Shown here: one piece after another, positions 10,697 to 18,736 of the stretch
How positions within the stretch are numbered: the first letter of the stretch is position 1
How the letters are laid out: the number at the start of each line of letters is the position of its first letter
The notes under the pieces: generated by a model
The model's input: only the letters and a program-made list of their open reading frames with translations
What the model was told of the DNA's origin: nothing
The model's database searches: none
Source of the DNA: Acidimicrobiia bacterium
GTDB taxonomy: Bacteria; Actinomycetota; Acidimicrobiia; Spongiisociales; UBA5794
Assembly: GCA_026985095.1 (NCBI GenBank)
Contig: JALSQW010000035.1
Coordinates: 1-59,322 of the forward strand
Reading direction: 5' to 3'
DNA: 59,322 bases
Made by a program: the position numbers and the translations under genes

Positions 10697-11662
10697 TCAG
10701 CGCACCGCCAACACGAGCTTCCCGACGACCGTGCGATCCCCGAGACGTTCCATCGCCCGTCCGGCGTCCTCGAGAGCCAGCACGTCGCCGATGACCGGCG
10801 CCAGATCGCCACGAGCGACGAGGCCCAGCACCACGTCGAGGTTCCGCCGGTTGGCCGCCGGATCCTGCTGGGCGAACCGCCCCCAGAAGACGCCGATGGC
10901 CGTGGTCTCGTTGAGCAGCAGCCGGTTGGCCGGGATATCCGGGATCCGTCCCGAGGCGAATCCGATGACCAACATCCGCCCTTGCCACGCCATCGAACGG
11001 AGCGCCTGGTCGAAGGCGTCGCCGCCCACGGGGTCGTACAGGACGTCCGCTCCGCGGCCTCCGGTCAGGTGCTTCACCCGGTCCCGGAGATCGTCGTATC
11101 CGACCACCTCGTCGACGCCCTTGTCCCTGACCGCCTCGGCCTTCCACTCCGAGCCGACGGCCCCGATCACGGTGGCCCCGAGATGCTTGCCGAGTTCCAC
11201 CGCCACGAGCCCGACTCCGCCGGAGGCGCCGAGGACGAGGAGGGTCTCGCCCTCGGCGAGGGAGGCACGGTCGACGAGGGCGTGGTAGCCGGTGCCGTAG
11301 GCGATCGGGATCACCGCGGCCTGGTCGAAGCTCACGGCGTCGGGGAGGCGGAACACGGCGGTTTCGGGGGCGACGACGCGCTCGGCGTATCCGCCGAGCT
11401 GGACGAACGCCATCACCCGGTCGCCGACCGCCACCTGCGACACGCCATCGCCGACCGCGGCGACGACGCCGGCCACCTCGAAACCCGGTCCGAAGGGTGG
11501 TTCGGGCCGCATCTGGTAGCGACCCTGGATGAGGAGCAGGTCGGGGAAGTTGACCCCGGCCCGGTGGACGTCGATGAGGACCTCGCCCGGGCCGGTCTCG
11601 GGTTCGTCGACATCGACGAGTTCGAGGGGCCGACCGTAGTCGGCGACCTGCATGGCTCGCAT
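10697..11662 (-). CDS. Zinc-free NADPH:quinone oxidoreductase (MDR family)
   Basis: 321 aa. The N-terminal GroES-like domain lacks the structural-zinc cysteines. V-L-G-A-S-G-G-V-G is the nucleotide-binding motif of the quinone-oxidoreductase branch. The sequence V-N-F-P-D-L-L-L-I-Q-G-R-Y-Q is typical of this group. It should reduce quinones or enones with NADPH in the cytoplasm. The ATG at 11662 lies 2 nt after the stop of the DUF4870 gene; an in-frame ATG three codons later is possible. It is the second gene of the minus-strand operon. Confidence 0.87.
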   Translation of the reverse strand: MRAMQVADYGRPLELVDVDEPETGPGEVLIDVHRAGVNFPDLLLIQGRYQMRPEPPFGPGFEVAGVVAAVGDGVSQVAVGDRVMAFVQLGGYAERVVAPETAVFRLPDAVSFDQAAVIPIAYGTGYHALVDRASLAEGETLLVLGASGGVGLVAVELGKHLGATVIGAVGSEWKAEAVRDKGVDEVVGYDDLRDRVKHLTGGRGADVLYDPVGGDAFDQALRSMAWQGRMLVIGFASGRIPDIPANRLLLNETTAIGVFWGRFAQQDPAANRRNLDVVLGLVARGDLAPVIGDVLALEDAGRAMERLGDRTVVGKLVLAVR

Positions 11663-11664
11663 CG

Positions 11665-12054
11665 CTACTTCACGAACTGGACGTTGATCGGGTAGCTGTA
11701 CATCTCGCCATTGGCGGCTTTGATGCCGGCGATGATCGACAACACGAGCCCGCCGATGATCACGATCGGCAGCAAGATCACCCCGATGAAGACGATGAAC
11801 AGGAAGGCGCTCACGATCGCCGCGATGACCCACAGGATCTGGAAGTTGAGCGCCTGTTTGGCGTGATAGGTCACGAACGGGTCCTCGTCCTTCTTCACCA
11901 GGTAGATGACCAAGGCGCCGATGATGGCGAGGCTCACGATCGGCAGCAGATGCGCGGCGGCAGCCCACAGCCGGGAATCGGACGGAACCTGGGAAGGGTC
12001 GGTCGGGATGGTGTTCTGGTCGTCGGTGGGCGTCGACTCGTCCATGGGCTCCAT
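11665..12054 (-). CDS. DUF4870 / TM2-like membrane protein
   Basis: 129 aa. An acidic, Thr/Pro-rich N-terminal tail is followed by a helix at about 30-50, the conserved F-V-T-Y-H-A-K-Q-A-L-N-F-Q motif typical of DUF4870, and two further hydrophobic helices with a short C-terminal tail. Function of the family is unknown. A GAGGAGAGAGG ribosome site stands upstream of the ATG at 12054; the open frame continues far upstream but only this part has protein-like character. It is the first gene of the operon and diverges from nrtR. Confidence 0.85.
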   Translation of the reverse strand: MEPMDESTPTDDQNTIPTDPSQVPSDSRLWAAAAHLLPIVSLAIIGALVIYLVKKDEDPFVTYHAKQALNFQILWVIAAIVSAFLFIVFIGVILLPIVIIGGLVLSIIAGIKAANGEMYSYPINVQFVK

Positions 12055-12147
12055 GGCGTCCTCTCTCCTCGTCTCGCGAATACCCCCAACGGTACCGCAC
12101 ACCGGCGCCGCCGACGTGCCATGGGCCGCGAGCGATAGCATCGTGAC

Positions 12148-13050
12148 GTGGGTGCGGATCTCCTCGTCACGCTCGATGCCGTCATCGTCGCCGTCACCGG
12201 CGTGCAACCTCGGGTGCTCACGGTGGCGGGCACCCCTCCGGCGTTGCCGTCGGGACCGCTGAGCGTCGCCGACGACGAGACGCTCGAGCTGGGTATGCGG
12301 CGGGTCATCGGAGAGCAGACCGGGGTCGAGGTGGGGTACATCGAACAGCTCTACACCTTCGGCGATCGGGAGCGCATCCGGTCCCCGGGCGGCCCCCGGG
12401 TCCTGTCGATCGCGTACCTCGCCCTCGTGCGGGAGGCTTCGACCGCCCCCGAGGCGAGATGGATCGATTGGTACGCCCTGTTGCCGTGGGAGGATCACCG
12501 TGAGGGGGTCCCGGCGATCCTCACCGACCATGTCCTGCCGCGTCTGTCCGACTGGGCGGACCAGGACGTCGACCGGCGGGCACGGGTCTCGGTGAGCTTC
12601 GGGGTCGACACACCATGGGACCCGATCCGGGCCCTCGAGCGGTACGAGCTCCTCTACGAGGCGGGCCTGGTCGCCGAGGCGATCCGCGATCGCCGGGACG
12701 ACCGGCCGGTGCCACCCACCGGCGTCGAGATGGCATCCGACCATCGACGCATCTGCGCGACGGCCCTGGGACGCCTGCGCGGGAAGTTGACGTACCGACC
12801 GGTCGTCTTCGAGCTGATGCCCGACGAGTTCACCTTGTCGGAGCTCCAACGCACGGTCGAGGCGCTCGTGGGGCTACGTCTGCACAAGCAGAACTTCCGC
12901 CGGTTGGTGGACCGCGAGCACCTCGTGGAGGGGACCGGCCGTCACGCGCCGTCGACGGGCGGGCGCCCCGCCGAGCTGTACCGGTTCCGCCGCTCGGTGG
13001 TCGGGGAGCGCCCCCGACCCGGCATGCGCCTCCCTCCCTTCCGCGGCTGA
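12148..13050 (+). CDS. nrtR: NrtR-type Nudix/winged-helix transcriptional regulator of NAD metabolism
   Basis: 300 aa. Residues about 5-150 form a Nudix domain, but the Nudix box is degenerate (M-R-R-V-I-G-E-Q-T-G-V), lacking catalytic glutamates as in NrtR regulators that sense ADP-ribose without hydrolysing it. Residues about 165-235 form the NrtR winged helix (F-E-L-M-P-D-E-F-T-L-S-E-L-Q, then N-F-R-R-L-V). NrtR proteins usually repress NAD biosynthesis or salvage genes. Its position just upstream of nadABC, with a palindrome over the nadA promoter, supports that role. Start is a GTG. The shared strand leaves open whether nrtR is also autoregulated. Confidence 0.87.
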   Translation: MGADLLVTLDAVIVAVTGVQPRVLTVAGTPPALPSGPLSVADDETLELGMRRVIGEQTGVEVGYIEQLYTFGDRERIRSPGGPRVLSIAYLALVREASTAPEARWIDWYALLPWEDHREGVPAILTDHVLPRLSDWADQDVDRRARVSVSFGVDTPWDPIRALERYELLYEAGLVAEAIRDRRDDRPVPPTGVEMASDHRRICATALGRLRGKLTYRPVVFELMPDEFTLSELQRTVEALVGLRLHKQNFRRLVDREHLVEGTGRHAPSTGGRPAELYRFRRSVVGERPRPGMRLPPFRG

Positions 13051-13100
13051 CGACGCGACGACCCCTACGTTCGGGACGCCTCGCCGAACCGTGGGCCAGC

Positions 13101-13120
13101 GAACCCCCAACAGGGGGCTC
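13101..13120. repeat. Inverted repeat preceding the 37-bp array
   Basis: A short hairpin-forming sequence, five C, the loop AACA and five G, stands directly before the first unit of the repeat array. It may be a diverged partial unit. Confidence 0.4.
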
Positions 13121-13247
13121 CCCAACCCAGGGTTCACCACACCCCTAAAGGGGGCACCCCAACCCAGGGTTCACCACACCCCTAAAGGGGGCACCTCAAC
13201 CCAGGGTTCACCACACCCCTAAAGGGGGTTCCCCAACCCAGGGTTCG
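13121..13247. repeat. 37-bp tandem repeat array, copy 1 (three units plus a partial)
   Basis: Units run 13121-13157, 13158-13194 and 13195-13231, then a partial unit from 13232 to about 13247. Each unit holds two small palindromes: AACCC-A-GGGTT, and CCCCT-AA-AGGGG about 8 nt later. Units differ only in the last few bases. The array fills the gap between nrtR and the nadA promoter and ends just before the -35 element. The same repeat occurs at 28344-28508. There are no variable spacers, so it is not a CRISPR. Confidence 0.9.
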
Positions 13248-13255
13248 GGGCGCCC

Positions 13256-13284
13256 TTGCGGAGTGTCAGACTTCGTCCTATCCT
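13256..13284 (+). promoter_or_regulatory. Candidate nadA promoter
   Basis: TTGCGG at 13256-13261 and TATCCT at 13279-13284 are separated by 17 nt, the usual sigma-70-like spacing. The region is noticeably more AT-rich than its surroundings and lies about 40 nt before the nadA start. Confidence 0.5.
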
Positions 13285-13302
13285 GTGCATAAGTAATGCT
13301 CA
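13284..13302. promoter_or_regulatory. Candidate NrtR operator
   Basis: TGTGCAT and ATGCTCA flank a 5-nt centre (AAGTA). The half sites match at six of seven positions when one is reverse-complemented (TG-N-GCAT). The palindrome begins at the last base of the -10 hexamer and covers the likely transcription start, a position expected for repression of nadABC. Confidence 0.5.
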
Positions 13303-13322
13303 GATAGAGCAAAAGGATGGAT

Positions 13323-14285
13323 ATGACCCTCGATATCACCCACCGTCTCGACGGGGTCCTCCCCGACGTCGAGATCGCCGCCATCGCCCCCACCATCGCC
13401 GAGATCGAAGCCCTCAAGGACCAACGCAACGCCGTCGTTCTGGCCCACAACTACATGACGCCCGACATCTTCCACGGCGTCGCCGACGTCCGCGGCGACT
13501 CGCTGGCGCTGGCCCGGCGGGCCGCCGACACCGACGCCGACGTCATCGTCATGGCCGGGGTCCATTTCATGGCCGAGACCGCCAAGATCGTCAACCCGAA
13601 CAAGACCGTCCTCATCCCCGACCTCGAAGCCGGATGCTCGCTGGCCGACTCGATCACCCCCGCCGACGTTCGACTCCTTCGCGAGCGGTACCCCGACACG
13701 CCCGTCGTGACCTACGTCAACACGTCGGCAGCCGTCAAAGCCGAATGCGACATCACCTGCACGTCCTCGAACGCCCTCGAGGTCGTCGAATCCCTCGGCA
13801 CCGACCGGGTCATCTTCCTCCCCGACCGGTACCTGGGGCGGTGGGTCGCCTCCCAGACGGACGTCGAGATCGTCCTGTGGCACGGGAGCTGCGAGGTCCA
13901 CGAACGGTTCACCGGCGCCGAGCTCGCCGGCTACCGCCGCACGCATCCGGGCATCCGGATCATCGCCCATCCCGAATGTCCGCCCGACGTCCTCGCCGAA
14001 GCCGACTTCGTCGGATCCACCTCGGGGATGATCGACTGGGTACACACCGAACGACCTCGCCAGGTCGTCATGGTGACCGAATGCTCCATGGCCGACAACG
14101 TCGCCGTCGAAGCCCCGGCCACCGAGTTCGTGCGACCCTGCAACCTGTGCCCCCACATGAAGCGCATCACCCTCGCCGGCATCCGCGACGCCCTGCGCGA
14201 CCTCCGGCACGAGGTCGTCGTCGACCCCCGGATCGCCGTGCGCGCACGCCGGGCGGTGGACCGGATGCTGGCGGTGGGACGATGA
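13323..14285 (+). CDS. nadA: Quinolinate synthase NadA
   Basis: 320 aa. Condenses iminoaspartate with dihydroxyacetone phosphate to quinolinate using a [4Fe-4S] cluster. Cluster ligands are seen as Cys105 (L-E-A-G-C-S-L-A-D), Cys219 (H-P-E-C-P) and Cys276 (C-N-L-C-P-H-M). Other family motifs are A-H-N-Y and V-N-T-S-A-x-V-K-A. The ATG at 13323 has an AAAGGA site 5 nt upstream; the ATG at 13317 would add two residues and is less well placed. First gene of nadABC, overlapping nadB by 4 nt. Confidence 0.96.
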   Translation: MTLDITHRLDGVLPDVEIAAIAPTIAEIEALKDQRNAVVLAHNYMTPDIFHGVADVRGDSLALARRAADTDADVIVMAGVHFMAETAKIVNPNKTVLIPDLEAGCSLADSITPADVRLLRERYPDTPVVTYVNTSAAVKAECDITCTSSNALEVVESLGTDRVIFLPDRYLGRWVASQTDVEIVLWHGSCEVHERFTGAELAGYRRTHPGIRIIAHPECPPDVLAEADFVGSTSGMIDWVHTERPRQVVMVTECSMADNVAVEAPATEFVRPCNLCPHMKRITLAGIRDALRDLRHEVVVDPRIAVRARRAVDRMLAVGR

Positions 14286-15799
14286 GCGAACGCACCATCG
14301 TCGTCGGAGCGGGCATCGCCGGGTTGACCACGGCCCTCACCCTCAGCAACTGCGTCGTACTCACCCGACCCGGCTTCGGCTCGAGCGAACTGGCCCAGGG
14401 CGGGATCGCCGCCGCGGTCGGCGAACACGACACCCCGCCGGCGCACGCCGCCGACACCCTGGCGGTGGCCGCCGGCATCGCCGAGGATCACGTCGCGGCG
14501 ACGATCACCGCCGAGGCGCCCGAGAGGATCCGCTGGCTCCAGGATCTCGGCGCCCGGTTCGATCGGGACGCCGACGGCCGACTCGCCCTCGGCCGGGAAG
14601 CGGGACATCGCCGACGCCGCATCGTTCACGCCGACGGCGACGCCACCGGCGCCGAGGTCATGCGAACGCTCACCGTCGCGGTCCAGCGGCGGGCCGACAT
14701 CACCGTCCTGGAAGGGTGGGACCTCGTCGACCTGCTCCGCACCGACGACGGAGTCGCCGGCGTCGTGGCGCTCGACCCCGCCGGCAGCGCCATCGCCCTG
14801 GCGGCCTCCGCCGTCGTGCTCGCCACAGGAGGGATCGGCGCGGCGTACCTGCACACCACGAACCCGCCGGAGGTAGCGGGCGACGGGCTCGCCGCCGCCG
14901 CCCGCGCCGGCGCCCGTCTCGCCGACCTCGAGTTCGTTCAGTTCCACCCCACCGCCCTCGCCGTCGCCGCCGACCCTCTGCCGCTGCTCACCGAGGCACT
15001 TCGCGGCGAAGGCGCGGTGCTGATCGACGACACCGGCCGCAGGTTCATGCCGGACATCCATCCGCGCGCCGAACTCGCACCACGCGACGTCGTCGCCCGG
15101 GCGATCTCCGCCAGGATCCGGGGCGGCGCCCGGGTCTTCCTCGACGCCACCGACGCCGTGGGCCGAGCGTTCCCCGAACGGTTCCCCACCGTCTGGGCGG
15201 CGGCGACCGGCGCCGGCATCGACCCCAGGTCCGAACCGATGCCCGTCACCCCCGCCGAGCACTACCACATGGGCGGGATCGCCACCGATGCCGACGGGCG
15301 CACCTCGTTGCCCGGCCTGTGGGCGGCCGGGGAGGTCGCCTCGACCGGCCTCCACGGCGCCAACCGACTGGCATCCAACTCGCTGCTCGAAGGCATGGTC
15401 GTCGGTGCCCACGTCGCGACGTCGATCCGGAGCGCCGGCCGGTCGATGCCCACCACCACCCTCCACGCACCCGTCGGCGCCTTCGACGTCACCCGCCCCA
15501 CTGGCGGTGCGAGCACCGACCGGGAGACCCTGTGGGATCACGTCGGGATCGTTCGCGACGCCGACGGGTTGACGACCGCGATCTCACGCTTCGACCGACC
15601 ACCAGGCTCCGACCTCCGGAGCCGGAACCTGCCCCTCGTCGGACGTCTGATCGCCGAAGCGGCGCTCGCGCGCCGAGAGTCCCGCGGTGCCCACCACCGG
15701 ACGGACCACCCGCATCCAGACCCGTCGATGGCGCGCCGCTCGTTCACCGAACCCGCACCGGCATCCACCGCCCCGGTCCGGCTACGGAACGCCGCATGA
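14282..15799 (+). CDS. nadB: L-aspartate oxidase NadB
   Basis: 505 aa FAD flavoprotein that oxidises L-aspartate to iminoaspartate, the substrate of NadA. The FAD motif G-A-G-I-A-G-L is at residues about 9-15. [17 protein letters not shown] and E-H-Y-H-M-G-G-I match the succinate-dehydrogenase-flavoprotein fold with the aspartate-oxidase signature. The C-terminal helical domain is slightly short and ends in a Pro/Ala-rich tail. ATGA overlaps join it to nadA (upstream) and nadC (downstream). Confidence 0.95.
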   Translation: MSERTIVVGAGIAGLTTALTLSNCVVLTRPGFGSSELAQGGIAAAVGEHDTPPAHAADTLAVAAGIAEDHVAATITAEAPERIRWLQDLGARFDRDADGRLALGREAGHRRRRIVHADGDATGAEVMRTLTVAVQRRADITVLEGWDLVDLLRTDDGVAGVVALDPAGSAIALAASAVVLATGGIGAAYLHTTNPPEVAGDGLAAAARAGARLADLEFVQFHPTALAVAADPLPLLTEALRGEGAVLIDDTGRRFMPDIHPRAELAPRDVVARAISARIRGGARVFLDATDAVGRAFPERFPTVWAAATGAGIDPRSEPMPVTPAEHYHMGGIATDADGRTSLPGLWAAGEVASTGLHGANRLASNSLLEGMVVGAHVATSIRSAGRSMPTTTLHAPVGAFDVTRPTGGASTDRETLWDHVGIVRDADGLTTAISRFDRPPGSDLRSRNLPLVGRLIAEAALARRESRGAHHRTDHPHPDPSMARRSFTEPAPASTAPVRLRNAA

Positions 15800-16641
15800 G
15801 CACCTGGGTCCCTCCCGGCACCGACCGGCTCCTCGAGATCGGTCTCGCCGAGGACCTCGCCACCGCCGGGGACCTCACGACCGACGCGGTCGTACCCGCC
15901 CATCTCACGCTGTCTGGGGCCCTCGTCGCCCGCCGCGCCGGGATCGTCGCCGGACTCGCCGCCGCGATCCGCGCCTGGCGACTCGTCGACCCGCTGGTCC
16001 ACGTCGACATCGTCGCACCCGACGGCGCTCAGATCGCCCGCGGCGCGACGATCGCCTTCGTCGAAGGCCCCGCCCGAGCGATCCTGACCGGGGAACGCCT
16101 GGCCCTCAACCTCCTCGGCCACCTCTCGGGGATCGCCACCGCCACCGGTGACCTGGTGGCGCTCGTCGCCGACACCGGCGCCGTCGTCGCCGACACCCGC
16201 AAGACGACCCCGGGCCTCCGGGCCCTCGAGAAGTGGGCGGTCAGGCTCGGTGGCGGCGCCAACCATCGCTTCGGGCTCCACGACGCGGTCCTGATCAAGG
16301 ACAACCACATCGCCGCGGTCGGCGGCATCACCGAAGCGGTCGCCGCCGCCCGGGCCGCCGTCGGACATCTCGTTCCCGTCGAGGTCGAGGTCGACAGCCT
16401 CACACAACTCGACGAGGCCCTCGCCGTCGGCGTCGACGCCGTCCTGCTCGACAACCTAGACCCGCCCCGTCTCGCCGAGGCGGTCGCGAGGATCGACGGC
16501 GCCTGCATCGCCGAGGCCTCGGGCACGATCACCGCAGAGACGATCCGCCAGGTGGCCGAGACGGGTGTCGACGTCATCTCGGTCGGATGGATCACCCACT
16601 CGGCCCCGGCCCTCGACGTCGGCCTCGACGTGGCCCCCTGA
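15796..16641 (+). CDS. nadC: Nicotinate-nucleotide pyrophosphorylase (quinolinate phosphoribosyltransferase) NadC
   Basis: 281 aa, full length. Converts quinolinate and PRPP to nicotinate mononucleotide and CO2. Substrate-binding residues are in D-T-R-K-T-T-P-G-L-R, followed by G-G-A-N-H-R-F-G-L and the catalytic K-D-N-H-I. The E-V-E-V-D and L-L-D-N motifs bind PRPP and metal. The start overlaps the nadB stop (ATGA), completing a translationally coupled three-gene pathway from aspartate to NaMN. Confidence 0.96.
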   Translation: MSTWVPPGTDRLLEIGLAEDLATAGDLTTDAVVPAHLTLSGALVARRAGIVAGLAAAIRAWRLVDPLVHVDIVAPDGAQIARGATIAFVEGPARAILTGERLALNLLGHLSGIATATGDLVALVADTGAVVADTRKTTPGLRALEKWAVRLGGGANHRFGLHDAVLIKDNHIAAVGGITEAVAAARAAVGHLVPVEVEVDSLTQLDEALAVGVDAVLLDNLDPPRLAEAVARIDGACIAEASGTITAETIRQVAETGVDVISVGWITHSAPALDVGLDVAP

Positions 16642-16712
16642 GCCCGTCGACCAGTGGCCCCGAGGCCGACGAGCTGCGCATGGGGCGACGTCGACCGGGA
16701 CCCGCGCCGACA

Positions 16713-16737
16713 CCGGGGACCCCTCAGGGCGCCCCGG
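16713..16737. terminator. Possible bidirectional terminator after nadC
   Basis: CCGGGG at 16713-16718 pairs with CCCCGG at 16732-16737 across a 13-nt loop that can partly pair. It lies between the convergent ends of nadC and the 16762 gene. There is no T run, which is common in high-GC genomes. Confidence 0.35.
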
Positions 16738-16761
16738 CGACCTCCGGTAAGAGGACGAGGC

Positions 16762-17514
16762 TCAGTTGCTGTAGGTCAACGCCTGGTGCGGTGCCCAGCG
16801 CGAGGCCGCCGCCATGTACCGGTCCCCGGCCTCCCCGAAATCTCCCCGTTCGAGCGCGAGCAGGCTCTGGCGAACGTCGGCGCACGACTCGTCCACGACG
16901 AGATCCCCGGGAGAGAACAGGTCCGCCACCGATCCGTAGTCGAGCTCGACGACCGCATCCCGTGGGAACTCGCCCAGCCAATGCTCCAGGTCCCGAACCT
17001 GATCGGCGATGTGCTCGGAGAACCCGGCATCGTCGAGCACACCCGCCGCCCACGCCACCCGGTCCACGGCATCGACGACGAACCCCCGATAGCGGATCGT
17101 GCTCCGCCCGTCCTCCACGGTGAAGTCCCGGTCCGACGGCAAGAAGGCGGCGAACCATCGCAACGGCACATGCCACGGAGAGCTCAGGATGTGCGAGCGG
17201 ATGTTCGGCGCGTCCTCCCGCAGCCGCGAGAGTTCCTCGACGTACCCCAAGATGGCCTGGTCGGTCATCAGCGGCAGCGTCGGGTACGTGTTGGTGAACG
17301 CCACGAGGCCCTCCAGCATCCGCAACCACGGGTACCGCGGGCAGGTGTACGAACGGCCTCCGTACTCGAGGGTGAAGGCGTCGTCGTCGAGCGGCTCGTC
17401 CCACACGAAATGGTCGCTGGCACGGATCACCCTGCGCTGCACGTCGACGTACGGAGGGACCGGCGGGACCGATCCGGCCGGTACGTAGACCCGGAGGTAG
17501 GCCGTCTTGATCAT
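16762..17514 (-). CDS. Conserved actinobacterial-type protein of unknown function (250 aa)
   Basis: No catalytic motif or membrane segment is evident. The protein is rich in aromatic residues and acidic loops (Y-P-T-L-P-L-M-T-D-Q-A, W-H-V-P-L-R-W-F-A-A-F) and looks like a soluble globular protein. The chosen start is the ATG of M-I-K-T-A-Y-L-R-V-Y-V-P; the open frame extends upstream, but that part is unlike protein and overlaps the divergent dehydrogenase gene. It diverges from the Leu/Val dehydrogenase and converges on nadC. I do not assign a function. Confidence 0.72.
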   Translation of the reverse strand: MIKTAYLRVYVPAGSVPPVPPYVDVQRRVIRASDHFVWDEPLDDDAFTLEYGGRSYTCPRYPWLRMLEGLVAFTNTYPTLPLMTDQAILGYVEELSRLREDAPNIRSHILSSPWHVPLRWFAAFLPSDRDFTVEDGRSTIRYRGFVVDAVDRVAWAAGVLDDAGFSEHIADQVRDLEHWLGEFPRDAVVELDYGSVADLFSPGDLVVDESCADVRQSLLALERGDFGEAGDRYMAAASRWAPHQALTYSN

Positions 17515-17668
17515 CTCGGTCGATGGTAGGAGACGCCTCGACGATACGCGACCCGATCCGCACCGAGGGGCTCGGGACCTCCGACCCGGTCCCCCGCCGA
17601 GCCATCCGAAGTAGAATCGGGGCGACCCAGAACGCGGCCCGTCGTGCGCGACCGAAAGGAGCACACCC

Positions 17669-18736
17669 TTGGGAGTATTCGATGCGATCGAGTCCCATGA
17701 GCAGGTCATCTTCGGCGTAGACGGCCGGAGCGGTCTCCGCACGATCATCGCCATCCACTCCACGGCACTGGGTCCCGCCCTCGGCGGGACCCGCTTCTAT
17801 CCGTACCCCTCCGAGGAGGCCGCGTTGACCGACGTGCTCCGCCTCTCGCGAGGGATGACCCTCAAATCCGCCGCCGCCGGCCTCGACCTCGGCGGCGGCA
17901 AAGCGGTCATCATCGGCGATCCGAAGACCGTCCGCAGCGAACGGCTCCTCCGCGCCTACGGCGGGGTCGTCGACTCTCTCGGCGGTCGGTACATCACCGC
18001 CGAGGACGTCGGCACCACCACCGAGGACATGGTGATCATCGCCAAAGAGACCCGCTGGGTCACCGGCCTGCCGATGGCTCACGGCGGCTCGGGTGATCCG
18101 TCGCCCGCCACCGCCCGCGGGGTGATGGCCGCCATGCGAGCCACCGCCGAACGCATCTGGGGAACCGACGAGCTCGCCGGCAGACGGGTCGCGGTCCAAG
18201 GCGTCGGCAAGGTCGGGATGAGCTTGGTGAAGCGCCTCACCGAAGCCGGTGCCGAGACCATCGTCGCCGACATCGACCCCGCGGCGACAGATCACGCCGT
18301 CGCTACCTACGGATCCAAGGCGGTCGAACTCGACGAGATCTTCGACGTCGAATGCGACGTGTTCGCGCCGTGTGCCCTCGGCGGGATCCTCGACGAGACG
18401 ACCATCCCGCGACTCCGCGCGCAGGCGGTGTGCGGATCGGCGAACAACCAGCTCGCCACCGACGACGATGCCGCCCGACTGGCCGACCGCGGCATCCTCT
18501 ATGCGCCGGACTTCGTCGTCAACGCCGGAGGGGTGATCAACATCGCCGTCGAGATGGAGGGCTACTCGGTGGAACGAGCCATGTCGATGGTCGACAAGAT
18601 CCGCGACAACCTGACCGCCGTCTTCGACACGGCCGAACGAGAGAAGGTCGATCCCAACACCGCCGCCGTCCGGTTCGCGCAGCGCAGGATCGACGAGATC
18701 GGCACGCTCCGTCTCCACCTCGAGGCGGGACGATGA
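17669..18736 (+). CDS. Leucine/valine-type amino-acid dehydrogenase
   Basis: 355 aa, the length of leucine, valine or phenylalanine dehydrogenases rather than glutamate dehydrogenases. It should deaminate a branched-chain amino acid to its 2-oxoacid with NAD+. Catalytic-lysine motifs are S-A-A-A-G-L-D-L-G-G-G-K-A and M-T-L-K. The Rossmann motif is Q-G-V-G-K-V-G. The start is TTG, supported by AAAGGAG 7 nt upstream and the conserved N-terminus G-V-F-D. Its stop overlaps the start of the E1 gene (ATGA), so the two reactions, deamination then oxidative decarboxylation, are coupled genetically. Confidence 0.9.
   Translation: MGVFDAIESHEQVIFGVDGRSGLRTIIAIHSTALGPALGGTRFYPYPSEEAALTDVLRLSRGMTLKSAAAGLDLGGGKAVIIGDPKTVRSERLLRAYGGVVDSLGGRYITAEDVGTTTEDMVIIAKETRWVTGLPMAHGGSGDPSPATARGVMAAMRATAERIWGTDELAGRRVAVQGVGKVGMSLVKRLTEAGAETIVADIDPAATDHAVATYGSKAVELDEIFDVECDVFAPCALGGILDETTIPRLRAQAVCGSANNQLATDDDAARLADRGILYAPDFVVNAGGVINIAVEMEGYSVERAMSMVDKIRDNLTAVFDTAEREKVDPNTAAVRFAQRRIDEIGTLRLHLEAGR

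Noticed and set aside
12148-13050. Active Nudix hydrolase
   Set aside because: The Nudix box lacks its catalytic glutamates and a winged helix follows, so a regulator is the better reading.
13121-13247. CRISPR array
   Set aside because: The whole 37-bp unit is conserved with no variable spacers, and there are no cas genes in the window.
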